The notes beneath the pieces are model-generated. The model had not been told where the DNA came from. It did not search any database and worked only from the letters and a program-made list of their open reading frames with translations. Position numbers and translations under genes: made by a program. DNA of 64,000 nt from JASHVB01 sp963780805 (GTDB lineage Bacteria > Pseudomonadota > Alphaproteobacteria > Acetobacterales > Acetobacteraceae), in contig CAWADP010000022.1 in the NCBI GenBank assembly GCA_963780805.1, positions 1 to 64,000 of the forward strand. The letters are read 5' to 3'. Shown here one piece after another: positions 34,247 through 44,221 of this stretch; position 1 is the first letter of the stretch; each line of letters begins with the position of its first letter.

Positions 34247-35197
34247 TCATGTCGCGCGCACCCTGGGATCGATCACCGCATACAGCAGGTCCACCACGGT
34301 GTTGACGCAGACGAATACCAGGGTGGCGAGCAGGATGGCGGCCTGCACCAGTGCGTAATCCCGGTCGGCGATGGCGCCGACCATCAGCCTGCCCAGGCCG
34401 GGCAATGCAAATACTTGCTCCACCACCACGGAGCCGGCGAACAGGTAGCCTGCCATGATGCCGGCCTGGGTGACGAATGGGATGAGCGCGTTGCGCAGTG
34501 CATGGCGCAGCAGCACGACCCGTTCGCGCAGTCCCTTGGCGCGGGCGGTGCGCACATAGTCCTGGTGCAGCGCGTCGCTGAGGGTTGCGCGCAGGAAGCG
34601 CGCCAGCGACGCCACCACCGGCAGCGCGATCGACACCGCCGGCAGCAGCACGCGGCGCAGGTTGTCGGCGGGATCCTCCGTCAATGGTCGCCAGCCAACG
34701 GTGGCCCAGTCGGGTGCCAGCTCCGAGACCCCGTAAAGCAGCATGATGCCGAGCCAGAAGGACGGTACCGTGATGCCGGTGATGGAGAGCAGCCGCATGG
34801 CCAGGCTGGCCGCGGGCGACCGTAGGGCGGCCATGGCGCAGCCCAGCGGGACCGCCAGCAGCACCGCGGCGATGAGGCCCAGGATAGTCAGTTCGGCGGT
34901 GACGCCGGCGGCGGCGGCGATCTCCGACAGCACGGGGCGGCCGGTGGTCAGGCTGGTGCCGAAGTCACCGTGCAGCACCCGGCCGATCCAGACGACGTAT
35001 TGCTGCAGAAACGGCTGGTCCAGGCCGAGCTGGTGGCGCAGCGCGTCGATCTGGCGCTGCGTCACCTCGGCATTGGCACCGAGCATGAGCTGGACGGCGT
35101 CGCCCGGAATCAGGCGGATCATCAGGAACGACAGGACGGAAACACCGAAGGAGACGAACAGCAGGTCGCCGGCTCGGTGCAGGAGGAGGCGGCGCAT
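34247..35197 (-). CDS. Dipeptide-type ABC permease, DppB-like
   Basis: A 316-residue permease with six helices and the DppB signatures: FLMIRLIPGDAVQLMLGANA, GLDQPFLQQYVVWIGRVLHG DFG, and the EAA loop YVRTARAKGLRERVVLLRHA. It forms the channel with the DppC-like subunit downstream. The gene starts at 35197 with no partner gene upstream in the operon; a repeat-rich gap precedes it. Confidence 0.85.
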   Translation of the reverse strand: MRRLLLHRAGDLLFVSFGVSVLSFLMIRLIPGDAVQLMLGANAEVTQRQIDALRHQLGLDQPFLQQYVVWIGRVLHGDFGTSLTTGRPVLSEIAAAAGVTAELTILGLIAAVLLAVPLGCAMAALRSPAASLAMRLLSITGITVPSFWLGIMLLYGVSELAPDWATVGWRPLTEDPADNLRRVLLPAVSIALPVVASLARFLRATLSDALHQDYVRTARAKGLRERVVLLRHALRNALIPFVTQAGIMAGYLFAGSVVVEQVFALPGLGRLMVGAIADRDYALVQAAILLATLVFVCVNTVVDLLYAVIDPRVRAT

Positions 35198-35371
35198 GGG
35201 CTAGGGCTCCGCCTTTGCCGGGTGTTGCCAGCCCCGCCGACGGCATCGAAGCGTCAGGACCACCACACCGGGGTCGGTATCGCGGTACCCGTCCCGCGCC
35301 TGCTGGGGCTCCACCACTGGCACGTCCCGTCTGCTGTCAGTGGAACAATCCGACACCCGATCGCGTGGCAT

Positions 35372-35488
35372 CTGTCAACGCCGGCGGAGCCGGTTTCTGT
35401 CAACGCCGGCGGAGCCGGTTTCTGTCAACGCCGGCGGAGCCGGTTTCTGTCAACGCCGGCGGAGCTGGTTTCTGTCAACGCCGGGGGC
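35372..35488. repeat. 25-bp tandem repeat, 4.7 copies
   Basis: The unit starts CTGTCAACGCCGGCGGAGCC and ends GGTTT. Copies lie at 35372, 35397, 35422 and 35447, with a partial fifth from 35472. The first three are identical. It lies in a 570-base gap with no recognised gene (35198-35769). Each unit contains a GCCGGC palindrome core. Confidence 0.9.
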
Positions 35489-35769
35489 AATTGGTGTCAC
35501 TCCACCGCAGGTCCATCCCGCCTGGGTCCGACATACCGCAACTCCAGCCGGAACATCCGCCCCGTCTGTTGCTGTTCCAGCGCGTCGCGACGATATCGGG
35601 CGGGACGCATCGGCGAACGCGCGGATGGCCCGGCACGATCGCGGCCCGCCACGGATATATCCGGCGCATACGATTTCGTAAGCTATTCGAGATAAAATGG
35701 CCGGCGTTCCAAGCAGGTGCACCTGCTGGCAGGAAAAGCGGTTCGCATGCATGCACTGAAAATCGCCCG

Positions 35770-36120
35770 ATGGATCATCGCCGCCCGCTGGCCGCCGTCG
35801 CCTTCGCGGTTGGCTTCCTGCTCATGACTTTGATCGGGCGGCACACCATGCAAGATCCTTCGTTACGCGACCTTTGGGCCATCGCGCGTGGCACAATCGC
35901 CTGGACCCTGACGCACACAGGGAGGATTGTACCGTCTGAAAGCCGGAAAAATACCGGCTACATTTTCGCCAGCCTGCCCGTGGCACCGACGATCCTGCTG
36001 CGAATGGTCAGCCTGCTCGCACACACCTTCGGCGCCAGTAATTTCCTGGACGTCGCCGGCAGCCTGTCGGGCTGCCTCCTGATGCTCCAGGCATTCGAAC
36101 GACCACGGGTCGCGGGCTGA
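35770..36120 (+). CDS. Hypothetical membrane protein
   Basis: A 116-residue protein starting MDHRRPLAAVAFAVGFLLMT with an N-terminal transmembrane helix and a weaker hydrophobic segment near its C-terminus (SNFLDVAGSLSGCLLMLQAF). No family is recognised. The ATG at 35770 is chosen because the long open frame upstream runs through tandem repeats. The CPBP protease gene follows within 70 bases on the same strand, and the two may be linked. Confidence 0.5.
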   Translation: MDHRRPLAAVAFAVGFLLMTLIGRHTMQDPSLRDLWAIARGTIAWTLTHTGRIVPSESRKNTGYIFASLPVAPTILLRMVSLLAHTFGASNFLDVAGSLSGCLLMLQAFERPRVAG

Positions 36121-36186
36121 TAAGCGGTGGCCGAGTTTGCCGCGCACCGCCACGTCACACCCTCAACCGCTGTTGATGGATCTTTG

Positions 36187-36984
36187 ATGCACGACGTCAC
36201 TCCTCAGATGCCTTATCCGGCGGCGTCGGAAATGCGGGGCGGCGCAAGTGAATCTCCCGCCAGATCGCTGTTTGTCGCTCTGGTCTTGGTGCTTGGCGCA
36301 TTTGCCGCGGGGGTCGCCGCAGCCTTCGTCGGGGGGTTCGTGATCGACATCCACAACGGAGCAATACTGAACAACCCGACCAGAACCTGGAGGGTCCCAC
36401 CGATTGACTTTGCACTCCTCAGCATCGCCGTGACGGACGTGATGATGCTGCTGGCAGCCTGGGGCCGTGCCGAAATCGTCGGCGGCGGCGATGTGGTCGC
36501 GGGGCTTGGTGCCGGGCCGATCAGGCGCCCACGCATGCTCGCCATCCTGGCCTTGGCAGGCGTGATCGTCATTTCGGGTTGGATCGTGCTGCTGCTGCAT
36601 TGGGTGACGCCCACGCATGCCGGGATCGTCACCTTGGCCAGAGGTGCCGTGAACGCCGCCCCCGTTGTGCAAGGCGCGCTGTTGGCGTGCATCGTCCTGC
36701 TTAGCCCTGTCTGGGAGGAGTTCTTCTTCCGAGGTTGGCTATGGACTGCTCTGCGGCGGCATTGGCGCCCGTTCCCGGTGATGGTGGCTACCGCCGTCCC
36801 GTGGCTGCTGCTTCACATGCTCGACGGACTATCACGTCCCCTGTTCTTGATTCCGGCGGCAATCATATTCAGTCTCGCCCGCCACTACTGCGACAGCGTT
36901 CGCGCTTCGCTGGCGCTGCACATTTTGAACAACCTGATCGCCATGGCCATTGTGATGGTGGCGATAAGTCACGGCCACGTCTGA
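36187..36984 (+). CDS. CPBP-family intramembrane metalloprotease
   Basis: A 265-residue membrane protein with about seven helices and the three motifs of CAAX/CPBP (Abi) proteases: EEFFFRGW (EExxxR), FxxxH-like WLLLHML, and HxxxN in LHILNNL. Members cleave within the membrane and are often linked to bacteriocin self-immunity or stress. An upstream GTG at 36127 would add 20 residues; the ATG at 36187 is preferred because hydrophobic sequence begins soon after. Substrate is unknown. Confidence 0.75.
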   Translation: MHDVTPQMPYPAASEMRGGASESPARSLFVALVLVLGAFAAGVAAAFVGGFVIDIHNGAILNNPTRTWRVPPIDFALLSIAVTDVMMLLAAWGRAEIVGGGDVVAGLGAGPIRRPRMLAILALAGVIVISGWIVLLLHWVTPTHAGIVTLARGAVNAAPVVQGALLACIVLLSPVWEEFFFRGWLWTALRRHWRPFPVMVATAVPWLLLHMLDGLSRPLFLIPAAIIFSLARHYCDSVRASLALHILNNLIAMAIVMVAISHGHV

Positions 36985-37021
36985 CGATCGGCGCGAACCG
37001 AGCGTGACCAGGACGAAAAAG

Positions 37022-37730
<709 letters not shown>

Positions 37731-37744
<14 letters not shown>

Positions 37745-38561
37745 GGTAGATCTCCCTGGTACGCGGGTGTTCCACCACTTCGGCGCGGGTGCCTTCCACC
37801 ACGACCTCGCCGAAATGCAGGACGGTGATGTACTCGGCGAATTCGAGCGCCACGTCCATGTCATGCTCGATCATCACGATCGTCACGTCGCGCGGGATGG
37901 TGGCGATCAGTGCTGCCACGTCGCGGCGTTCCTCCACCGACAAACCGGCGAAGGGCTCGTCCAGCAACAACACCTTCGGCGCCTGCACAAGCGCCATGGC
38001 GATCTCGATGCGGCGGCGCTCGCCGTACGACGTCTGGGCCACGGGCCGCGTTGCGAGATGCTGCAAGCCGACGCGTTCCAGTGCCGCGCGGGCGCGGTCC
38101 GTCAGTTCGGTCTGGCGGTGCAGCCGCACGACCGGGTTCCAGCGCAGCGGCGACAGCCCGAGCAATGCCAGCGTCACGTTGCGCAGCAGCGTTTCCTTGG
38201 GAAACAGCGTGATGATCTGATAGGTGCGCGCCAGTCCCAGATGCGCGCGCCGCCGTGCCGCCAGCCGGGTGATGTTCTCGCCAAACAATGCAATGCTGCC
38301 GGCGTCCGGACGGATCTCGCCGGTGATCAGGTTGAACAGGGTAGTCTTGCCGGCACCGTTGGGACCGATGATCAGGCGGCGTTCTCCCGTGCCGACCAGC
38401 AGTTCCACGCCGGCGGTTACGCGCAGGCCGCCGAACGACTTGTTGAGACCGCGCACCTCCAGGGCGTTCACGGGCAGGGCGTTCACAGGGAGAGCGTTCA
38501 CAGGCAGAGCGTTCACAGGCAGAGCGTTCACAGGCAGAGCGTTCACGGGCAGGCCGTTCAC
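37731..38561 (-). CDS. livG: Branched-chain amino acid ABC transporter ATPase LivG, repeat-extended
   Basis: A 276-residue ATPase with ALEVRGLNKSFGGLRVTAGV, Walker A IGPNGAGKTT, signature TSYGERRRIEIA, Walker B LLLDEPFAGLS and IEHDMDVALEFAEYITVLHF, as in LivG. GTG 38561 overlaps the livM stop (GTGA). The first about 33 residues are NGLPVNALPVNALPV... pentapeptide repeats encoded by a 15-bp tandem repeat, and every copy contains an in-frame GTG. Translation could therefore begin at several points, each giving a different tail length. Signature Ser-to-Tyr (SYGERR) is normal for this family. Confidence 0.9.
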
Positions 38562-38570
38562 GGGGCGCGT
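38466..38570. repeat. 15-bp tandem repeat, seven copies, inside livG start
   Basis: GTTCACAGGCAGAGC-type units begin at 38466, 38481, 38496, 38511, 38526, 38541 and 38556. On the minus strand they encode the VNALP repeat at the start of LivG and cover the livM stop codon. Since the period is a multiple of three, copy-number change keeps both genes in frame. Confidence 0.95.
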
Positions 38571-39538
38571 TCCTCGGTCAGCACGGATGGCGGGACTCGC
38601 GGGCGGCGCGCCGCGGTCGCCCAGCGCCACAGCCGCACCGAACCGGGGACGAAGCCCTCCGGCATGAACACCACGATCAGAACGAAGATCGCGCCGAGCA
38701 TGAAGTTCCAGCGGGTGATGTAGGCGCTGGCGACGTCCTTGATGATCACTACCAGCGCGGCGCCGAAGATCGGGCCGAACAAGGTGGCGGTGCCGCCGGC
38801 GATGACCATTAGCAGCGCCTCGGCGGAGGAACTCAACGCCACGGTCTCCGGGCTGACGAACTGGTTGTAGTAAAGGTAGAGCAAGCCGGCGACACCGCTC
38901 CAGAAACCCGACAGCAGGAACGCGAGGAAGCGCGTCAGCCAGACGTTGTAGCCGAGCGCGGTCATGCGCCGCGGCTGATCGCGCGTGCCACGCACCGCGG
39001 CGCCGAATGGCGAGGCGACGAACACCGTGATGCAGCCGAGCGCGATCAGGAACACCACGAGCGTCGCCCAATAGAAAGCGGGGGCGCTGTCGAGCGACAG
39101 GCCGAAGGGATGCGGACGGCTGTTGATGGAAACGCCGTTGTCACCGTTGGTCAGGCTGATCCAGCGGTAGGCGATGCCCCAGACGATCTGCCCCAGCGCC
39201 ACGGTGATCATGACGAAGCCGAGGCCGGTGCCTCGGAGTGCCAGCACGGCGAAAACCGCAGTGACGGTGACCGTGGCGGCCAGTGCACCGATCGTCACGA
39301 CGACGCTGCCGTCGCCGGCATTGATCAGCGTCGCGGCGGCATAGCAGGCGACGCCGAACAATGCCGCATGGCCGAGCGTGACCATCCCAGCGTAGCCCAC
39401 CAGCACGTTCAGTCCCATCGCCAGGATGGCGTAGATCAGCACCTGCGTGGCGATGTTGATGTAGTACGCATTGCCGAGCCAGAACGGCAGCGACACCAGC
39501 GCGGCGAACGCAAGCAGCAGAGCGAGGATGCGGGTCAT
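38558..39538 (-). CDS. livM: Branched-chain amino acid ABC permease LivM
   Basis: A 326-residue permease with about ten helices: YYINIATQVLIYAILAMGLN, VLVGYAGMVTLGHAALFGVA and GLLYLYYNQFVSPETVALSS are typical LivM segments. The MTRILALLL start (39538) is preferred over 39550. The C-terminal end (SVLTEERAP) is followed at once by livG through a GTGA overlap. Together with LivH it forms the membrane channel. Confidence 0.9.
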   Translation of the reverse strand: MTRILALLLAFAALVSLPFWLGNAYYINIATQVLIYAILAMGLNVLVGYAGMVTLGHAALFGVACYAAATLINAGDGSVVVTIGALAATVTVTAVFAVLALRGTGLGFVMITVALGQIVWGIAYRWISLTNGDNGVSINSRPHPFGLSLDSAPAFYWATLVVFLIALGCITVFVASPFGAAVRGTRDQPRRMTALGYNVWLTRFLAFLLSGFWSGVAGLLYLYYNQFVSPETVALSSSAEALLMVIAGGTATLFGPIFGAALVVIIKDVASAYITRWNFMLGAIFVLIVVFMPEGFVPGSVRLWRWATAARRPRVPPSVLTEERAP

Positions 39539-39668
39539 GCGGGCCGCCAAGGGTCTTGGCCGGACGCATTGGCGTCATGATGCAGCACCGGAACGTTAGA
39601 AAACACCGTCGCCGCCGCACTACCCAAGCCCGGCCGTGGCGAGAGGGCCGGCCATGGCGAGCGACGCG

Positions 39669-40523
39669 TCACAGCGTCACGCGTCCGAACAAGCCGCGCG
39701 GGCGGACGACCAGCACGATCAGCATGGGCAAGAACAGAATGACATAGGCCAGTTCGGGGAACAGTACCTGGCCGAAATTATAGAGGAAGCCCACAACGAA
39801 GCTGCCGACGAGCGAGCCCAGCAGGCTGCCGGTCCCGCCCAGGATCACCACCACCAGGGCGAGCGGCAGCATGTCCTGGTCCAGCCCGGGATACACCGAC
39901 AGGATCGGACCTCCGATCACGCCGGCGAAGCCCGCCAGGCCGGCGCCAAGCGCGAACACGATCGTGAACAGGTGGGAGACGCGGATGCCGCAGACTCGCG
40001 CCATGGCGGGGTCATCGACCGCGGCGCGGATCATTGCGCCAAGCCGCGTCTTGTCGAGCAAGCCCCACAGCGCCGCGGCGATGGCAACGGCGATCAGGAT
40101 GATGATGAGGCGATAGGTGGGAAAGGCGACAGACAGCAGATGCGTCTCGCCGACGCCGATGGCGGGAGTATTCACCGAGATCGGGTCGCCGCCCCAGACC
40201 ATCAGGCAGGTGTCGGCCACCATGAAGGAAAGGCCGAGGGTGACCAGCACCTGCGCCAGCTCGGCACCGACCAGGCGGCGGAGCAGGAAGCGCTCGACGA
40301 TGGCACCGAACAGGGCGACGCCGAGGCCGGCACCGAGCGCGGCGACCCAGAAGCCGGCGCCCCAGGACAGCAGGGTCACGCCGAAATAGGCGCCGAGCAT
40401 GAACATCGAGCCGTGCGTCAGGTTGGGAATGCGCATCAGGCCGAAGATCAGCGAGAACCCGGCGGAAAGCAGAAACAGCAGGCCGCCGAGCGTGACGCTG
40501 TTGATGGCGAGGATGGTCCACAT
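39669..40523 (-). CDS. livH: Branched-chain amino acid ABC permease LivH
   Basis: A 284-residue permease with eight helices. The N-terminus INSVTLGGLLFLLSAGFSLI FG and MRIPNLTHGSMFMLGAYFG carry the LivH signature, and the EAA-like loop AAVDDPAMARVCGIRVSHLF is present. The gene is separated from livM by about 120 bases and from the binding-protein gene by a palindromic repeat, but all five genes share one strand and probably form one operon. Confidence 0.9.
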   Translation of the reverse strand: MWTILAINSVTLGGLLFLLSAGFSLIFGLMRIPNLTHGSMFMLGAYFGVTLLSWGAGFWVAALGAGLGVALFGAIVERFLLRRLVGAELAQVLVTLGLSFMVADTCLMVWGGDPISVNTPAIGVGETHLLSVAFPTYRLIIILIAVAIAAALWGLLDKTRLGAMIRAAVDDPAMARVCGIRVSHLFTIVFALGAGLAGFAGVIGGPILSVYPGLDQDMLPLALVVVILGGTGSLLGSLVGSFVVGFLYNFGQVLFPELAYVILFLPMLIVLVVRPRGLFGRVTL

Positions 40524-40569
40524 GGCACTACGGAATTATCAGCCGGACTGGAAACGCAGGGTGCCCCCT

Positions 40570-40770
40570 GTCATTGCGAGTTGCCACCGGCCGGCCGGCT
40601 GACCCGCCCTGGATGAAAGAATCTTCTTTGCCCGGCGGAGATCGGAGCAAACCTTCCACTGCTTTCTTGTTAGGAGCGAAGCGACGAAGCAATCTCCGGC
40701 AAGGCGCGCACGAACGGTCCAGCGCGCCGTCCAGGAGATTGCTTTGTCGCTTCGCTCCTCGCAATGACAG
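40570..40770. repeat. Dispersed palindrome, copy 3, interrupted
   Basis: GTCATTGCGAG at 40570 is followed by about 95 unrelated bases, then GGAGCGAAGCGACGAAGCAA pairs with TTGCTTTGTCGCTTCGCTCC and CGCAATGAC at 40760-40768. It lies between livH and the binding-protein gene and may weaken or stabilise the transcript at that point. Confidence 0.75.
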
Positions 40771-40778
40771 GAGTTCGC

Positions 40779-42005
40779 TCACGCCTTCAGCGGCGGATAG
40801 TTGCGCGAATAGACTGGTTGCGCCAGGAACCACGTCTCGTCGAAGGTCCAGAACTGGCTGACGTTGTTGTAGGTCTTTATGGTATGCTGCGCGAGCTTGC
40901 CGTTGTCCTTCACCACGCGGCGGATATAGACGTTGCCGACCACGTTGCCGAAATGATCGAAGTGGAACGGCCCGCGTGGCGAATCCCCCAGCGACACCGC
41001 GCGCATCGCCTTGATCAGCGCCGCCTTGTCGTCGGTCTTGCCGTCCAGCGCCTTCACCGCCGCTTCCGCCACCAAACCGTTGATGTACATGCCGGCGGCG
41101 TACAGGCCGGGGATGAAGCCGGTTTGCTTCACCATGCCGGCAACGAACGCCTTGTTGCTGGGTGAATCGAGGTCGGACGTATAATTGGACGAGCTGATCA
41201 TGCCCAGCGCCTCGTCGCCGTAGCTCTTCATCAGCGCGTCGTCGCCGGCCGGGCCGCCGCCCAGCACCGGCAGCTTCAGCCCCGCATCGTGATACTGCTT
41301 CATGAAGCGCAGCGGATTGGAACCGGCAAAGCCCTGCACGATGACATCCACGCCGGTGAGCTGCGCCAGGTACGGCGTGTAGTCCGGCGTGACGATCGGC
41401 GGCCACAGTTTCTTCACCACCCGGCCGCCTTCATCATCGAACACCCGCTGAAACCCGCCCATCTGCTCGTAGCCGAAGGCGAAGTCCTCGGCGATGGTGA
41501 TGGCGGTGTTGTATTTCAGCTCCTTGCGGGCGTAGTCGGCGAGCGGATGCATGTTCTGCGCCGACGTGCCCGATGCGCGCACGAAATACGGGTTGGGCTT
41601 GCGCTGCGTCATGTCCTCGGCGGCGGCGAGGCTGAGGATCGGGGTCTTGTGCGCGGCCACGTAATCGGAGATCGCCAGCAGCTCGAACGCCGCGAGCGGG
41701 CCGAAGATCATGTCCACCTCATCGCGCTCGATCAGTTCCTGCGCCTTGGTCTTGGTGCCGGCGGGATTGCCGCCGGTGTCGGCGGTGACCAGCTCCATCG
41801 GCCGCCCAGCCATCTTGTTGTTGTGGTCCTTGAAGAACAAGGCGGCGCCCTGCTCCATTTGCAGGCCGCCCTGCGCGAGGGGACCGGTCTTCACCGTCAG
41901 CAGGCCGATCCTGATCGGCTTGATCTGCGCGATGGCGGGCATCGGCAGCACCGCGGCACCGGCGGTGCCGGCCAGGAACGTGCGTCTGGTCACATTGGCG
42001 GCCAT
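40779..42005 (-). CDS. livK: Branched-chain amino acid-type ABC substrate-binding protein
   Basis: A 408-residue periplasmic binding protein of the Leu/Ile/Val-binding (type I) fold. The N-terminus MAANVTRRTFLAGTAGAAVL is a Tat signal (TRRTFLAG), with cleavage after AIA near residue 26. The mature start IKPIRIGLLTVKTGPLAQGG is typical. The binding protein gives the importer its specificity; amino acids or related aromatic acids are possible. The ATG at 42005 is set by the signal peptide. It heads the liv operon. Confidence 0.9.
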   Translation of the reverse strand: MAANVTRRTFLAGTAGAAVLPMPAIAQIKPIRIGLLTVKTGPLAQGGLQMEQGAALFFKDHNNKMAGRPMELVTADTGGNPAGTKTKAQELIERDEVDMIFGPLAAFELLAISDYVAAHKTPILSLAAAEDMTQRKPNPYFVRASGTSAQNMHPLADYARKELKYNTAITIAEDFAFGYEQMGGFQRVFDDEGGRVVKKLWPPIVTPDYTPYLAQLTGVDVIVQGFAGSNPLRFMKQYHDAGLKLPVLGGGPAGDDALMKSYGDEALGMISSSNYTSDLDSPSNKAFVAGMVKQTGFIPGLYAAGMYINGLVAEAAVKALDGKTDDKAALIKAMRAVSLGDSPRGPFHFDHFGNVVGNVYIRRVVKDNGKLAQHTIKTYNNVSQFWTFDETWFLAQPVYSRNYPPLKA

Positions 42006-42151
42006 TTGGTCGTCTCCCTCCCGCACCGGTGTCTCCGGGGCGCGGGGTGTCCTACAGGGTGCATTGCGACCCGTCCAGCAACTTACCGCTCCCTTGCGCC
42101 GCTTTGCGCGGCGGTGAACCATGACATCTGTTTCATCAGGAGGGTCCGCGC

Positions 42152-43105
42152 ATGCAACGCAGCATCGCCATGGGGCTGGGGATCATGGAGTTCCCGTTCG
42201 ACTCCGCCGGCGGCTTCTGGCGCTGGGTCGATCTGTGCGAGGCGGGCGGTATCGATTCCCTGTGGCAGACCGACCGGCTGATCAGCCGCGTGCCGATCCT
42301 GGAGTGCATGAGCGCACTGGCGGCGATGGCCGGCCGCACGCGGCGGTTGAAGTTCGGCGTCAACGTCGTGTCGGTGGCAATGCGCGAGCCGGTGCTGCTG
42401 GCGAAGCAATGCGCCACGATCGACATGCTGTCGGGCGGACGGCTGCTGCCCGGCTTCGGCATCGGCAGCCCGCGCGGGCCGGAATGGCAGGCGATGCATC
42501 TCGATGCCTCGACGCGCGGACGCAAGACCGATGAAGCGTTGGAGATCATCGGGCGGCTGTGGGCGGGGGAAAAACTCGATTACGAAGGCAAGCACTTTCG
42601 GCTGACCGGCGCGCAGATCGCCCCGCTGCCGGCGCAGCCGGACCTGCCGATGTGGATCGGCGGTTCGTCGGACGCGGCGGTGCGCCGGACGGCGCGGTTG
42701 GGCACCGGGTGGCAGGCGGGTTCGGAACCTCCCGAGGAAGTGGGACGCGTGATCGCCGCCATCCGCGCCGCGGTGGTGGAGGCCGGGCGGCAGATCGACG
42801 ACGATCATTACGGCGCCGCGTGTGCGTTTCGGTTCGGCGGTTGGGACGATCCTGGCATGGGCCGCGTGGCGGAGGCCTATCGCGCCCGCACCGGCCGCGA
42901 CGCGCGCGAGGCGTTCGCGGTGGGCGACGCAACGACGATCATAACGCGGATTGCCGAGTACGTCGCGGCGGGGGCGTCGAAGTTCATTCTAAGGCCAGCG
43001 GCGCAGGGCGATGACGACATGCTGGCGCAGACGCGGCGGCTGATCGAGGAGGTGCTGCCCCAGGTGGCCATGCGCTGGCCTCGGCCGATCAAGACCGCGG
43101 CTTGA
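42152..43105 (+). CDS. LLM-class flavin/F420-dependent oxidoreductase
   Basis: A 317-residue luciferase-like TIM-barrel enzyme: MGLGIMEFPFDSAGGFWRWV, LKFGVNVVSVAMREPVLLAK, TIDMLSGGRLLPGFGIGS and LPMWIGGSSDAAVRRTARLG are the conserved strands and flavin-contact loops. Members use FMN or F420 to oxidise or reduce small organic compounds. It starts behind AGGAGG (ATG 42152) and is divergent from livK, so both may be controlled from the same 146-base region. Substrate is unknown. Confidence 0.85.
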   Translation: MQRSIAMGLGIMEFPFDSAGGFWRWVDLCEAGGIDSLWQTDRLISRVPILECMSALAAMAGRTRRLKFGVNVVSVAMREPVLLAKQCATIDMLSGGRLLPGFGIGSPRGPEWQAMHLDASTRGRKTDEALEIIGRLWAGEKLDYEGKHFRLTGAQIAPLPAQPDLPMWIGGSSDAAVRRTARLGTGWQAGSEPPEEVGRVIAAIRAAVVEAGRQIDDDHYGAACAFRFGGWDDPGMGRVAEAYRARTGRDAREAFAVGDATTIITRIAEYVAAGASKFILRPAAQGDDDMLAQTRRLIEEVLPQVAMRWPRPIKTAA

Positions 43106-43179
43106 GGTGTTGGTGCGATGCGACCAGCAACCGGGGCGGCCGACCCACCTTGAATAAATCGGCGATCCGAGAAGAAGCT

Positions 43180-43275
43180 TCCCCCTCCCCTTGTGGGAGG
43201 GGATTGGGGGAGGGGTTGAAATATGCCTTCTGTTCGACCCCTCCCCCTATCCCCGACCCACACGGGCAGGGGGGA
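43180..43275. repeat. GC-rich hairpin repeat, copy 1
   Basis: CCCCTCCCCTTGTGGGAGGG opens the element; GGGGGAGGGGT pairs with ACCCCTCCCCC across a loop of about 20 bases, and the outer arms pair imperfectly. A closely similar, longer palindrome lies at 47966-48070. Both stand between genes. Confidence 0.7.
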
Positions 43276-43355
43276 CTTCCGTCGCCGCGTACGCCTGGTC
43301 ATTCAAGGCGGGTCGGCCGTCCCGGTATGTTGTGTGTCCAAAACAACTGTTCGGC

Positions 43356-44132
43356 ATGAAGCATCGGGCCGACCAGTTGCTGGTCGATCGCGGCCTGGCG
43401 GAATCGCGGGCGCGCGCGCAGGCGCTGATCATGGCGGGCAAGGTGTTCGCGGGCGAGCGCCGCGTCGACAAACCGGGCGTCAGCCTGGCCGATGACTCGC
43501 CGCTGGAGGTGCGCGGGCAAGACCATCCGTGGGTATCGCGCGGCGGGCTCAAATTGGAGCATGCGTCGCGGCATTTCGCGTTGTCGCCGGCGGGGCGGGT
43601 GTGCCTGGATGTCGGTGCCTCGACCGGCGGCTTCACCGACGTGCTGCTCGCACACGGCGCTGCGAAGGTGCACGCGGTGGATGTCGGGCATGGGCAACTG
43701 GCATGGAAGCTGCGGTCCGATCCTCGCGTTGTGGTGCATGAGAAGACCAATGCCCGGCATCTCACCGCGGCGCAGATCGGCGACCCGATCGAGGCGCTGG
43801 TGTGCGACGCAAGTTTCATCGGCCTCGTCACGCTGTTGCCCGCTCCACTGGCATTGTGCGTTCCCGGCGCCTGGGCGGTGGCGCTGATCAAACCGCAATT
43901 CGAAGCCGGGCCTGAAGCAGTAGGGCGTAAGGGCGTGGTGCGCGATCCGGCCGTGCATCAGGCGGTGTGCGAGAGGGTGTGCGCATGGTGGGCGGCGCGG
44001 CCGGGCTGGACGGTGCTGGGGGTGACGGAAAGCCCGATCACCGGGCCGGAAGGGAACCGCGAGTTTCTCATTTCCGCTACGTTGGCGGGCGACAACGAGA
44101 CGCAACCGCCACGAGGCCGCATGTCCGGATGA
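43356..44132 (+). CDS. tlyA: TlyA-family rRNA methyltransferase
   Basis: A 258-residue protein with an S4 RNA-binding domain (MKHRADQLLVDRGLAESRAR AQALI) followed by an FtsJ-like methyltransferase domain: SRGGLKLEHAS, the SAM-binding CLDVGASTGGFTDVLLAHGA, and the GRKGVVRDP segment. Members 2'-O-methylate ribosomal RNA; some homologues act as haemolysins. The ATG at 43356 starts the S4 domain; longer upstream frames pass through the GC-rich repeat and are rejected. Confidence 0.88.
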   Translation: MKHRADQLLVDRGLAESRARAQALIMAGKVFAGERRVDKPGVSLADDSPLEVRGQDHPWVSRGGLKLEHASRHFALSPAGRVCLDVGASTGGFTDVLLAHGAAKVHAVDVGHGQLAWKLRSDPRVVVHEKTNARHLTAAQIGDPIEALVCDASFIGLVTLLPAPLALCVPGAWAVALIKPQFEAGPEAVGRKGVVRDPAVHQAVCERVCAWWAARPGWTVLGVTESPITGPEGNREFLISATLAGDNETQPPRGRMSG

Positions 44133-44221
44133 CAATGGGCGCCGTGCCGCATCCGGCGCGACAGGTCTTGCCGATTTGAAAGCCACGCCATAGCTTGTTG
44201 CGGCACCGAACCTCTGGGCGG

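Noticed and set aside
35215..35769. Long N-terminal extension of the membrane protein at 35770
   Set aside because: The extension is translated from a 25-bp tandem repeat whose period is not a multiple of three, so each copy reads differently; it lacks a ribosome-binding site.
38466..38570. CRISPR-like array
   Set aside because: Units are directly tandem with no unique spacers, and no cas genes are nearby. The same holds for the arrays at 35372 and 60554.
39636..40616. 326-codon plus-strand frame opposite livH
   Set aside because: Very polar, repetitive composition typical of an antisense shadow of a hydrophobic permease gene.
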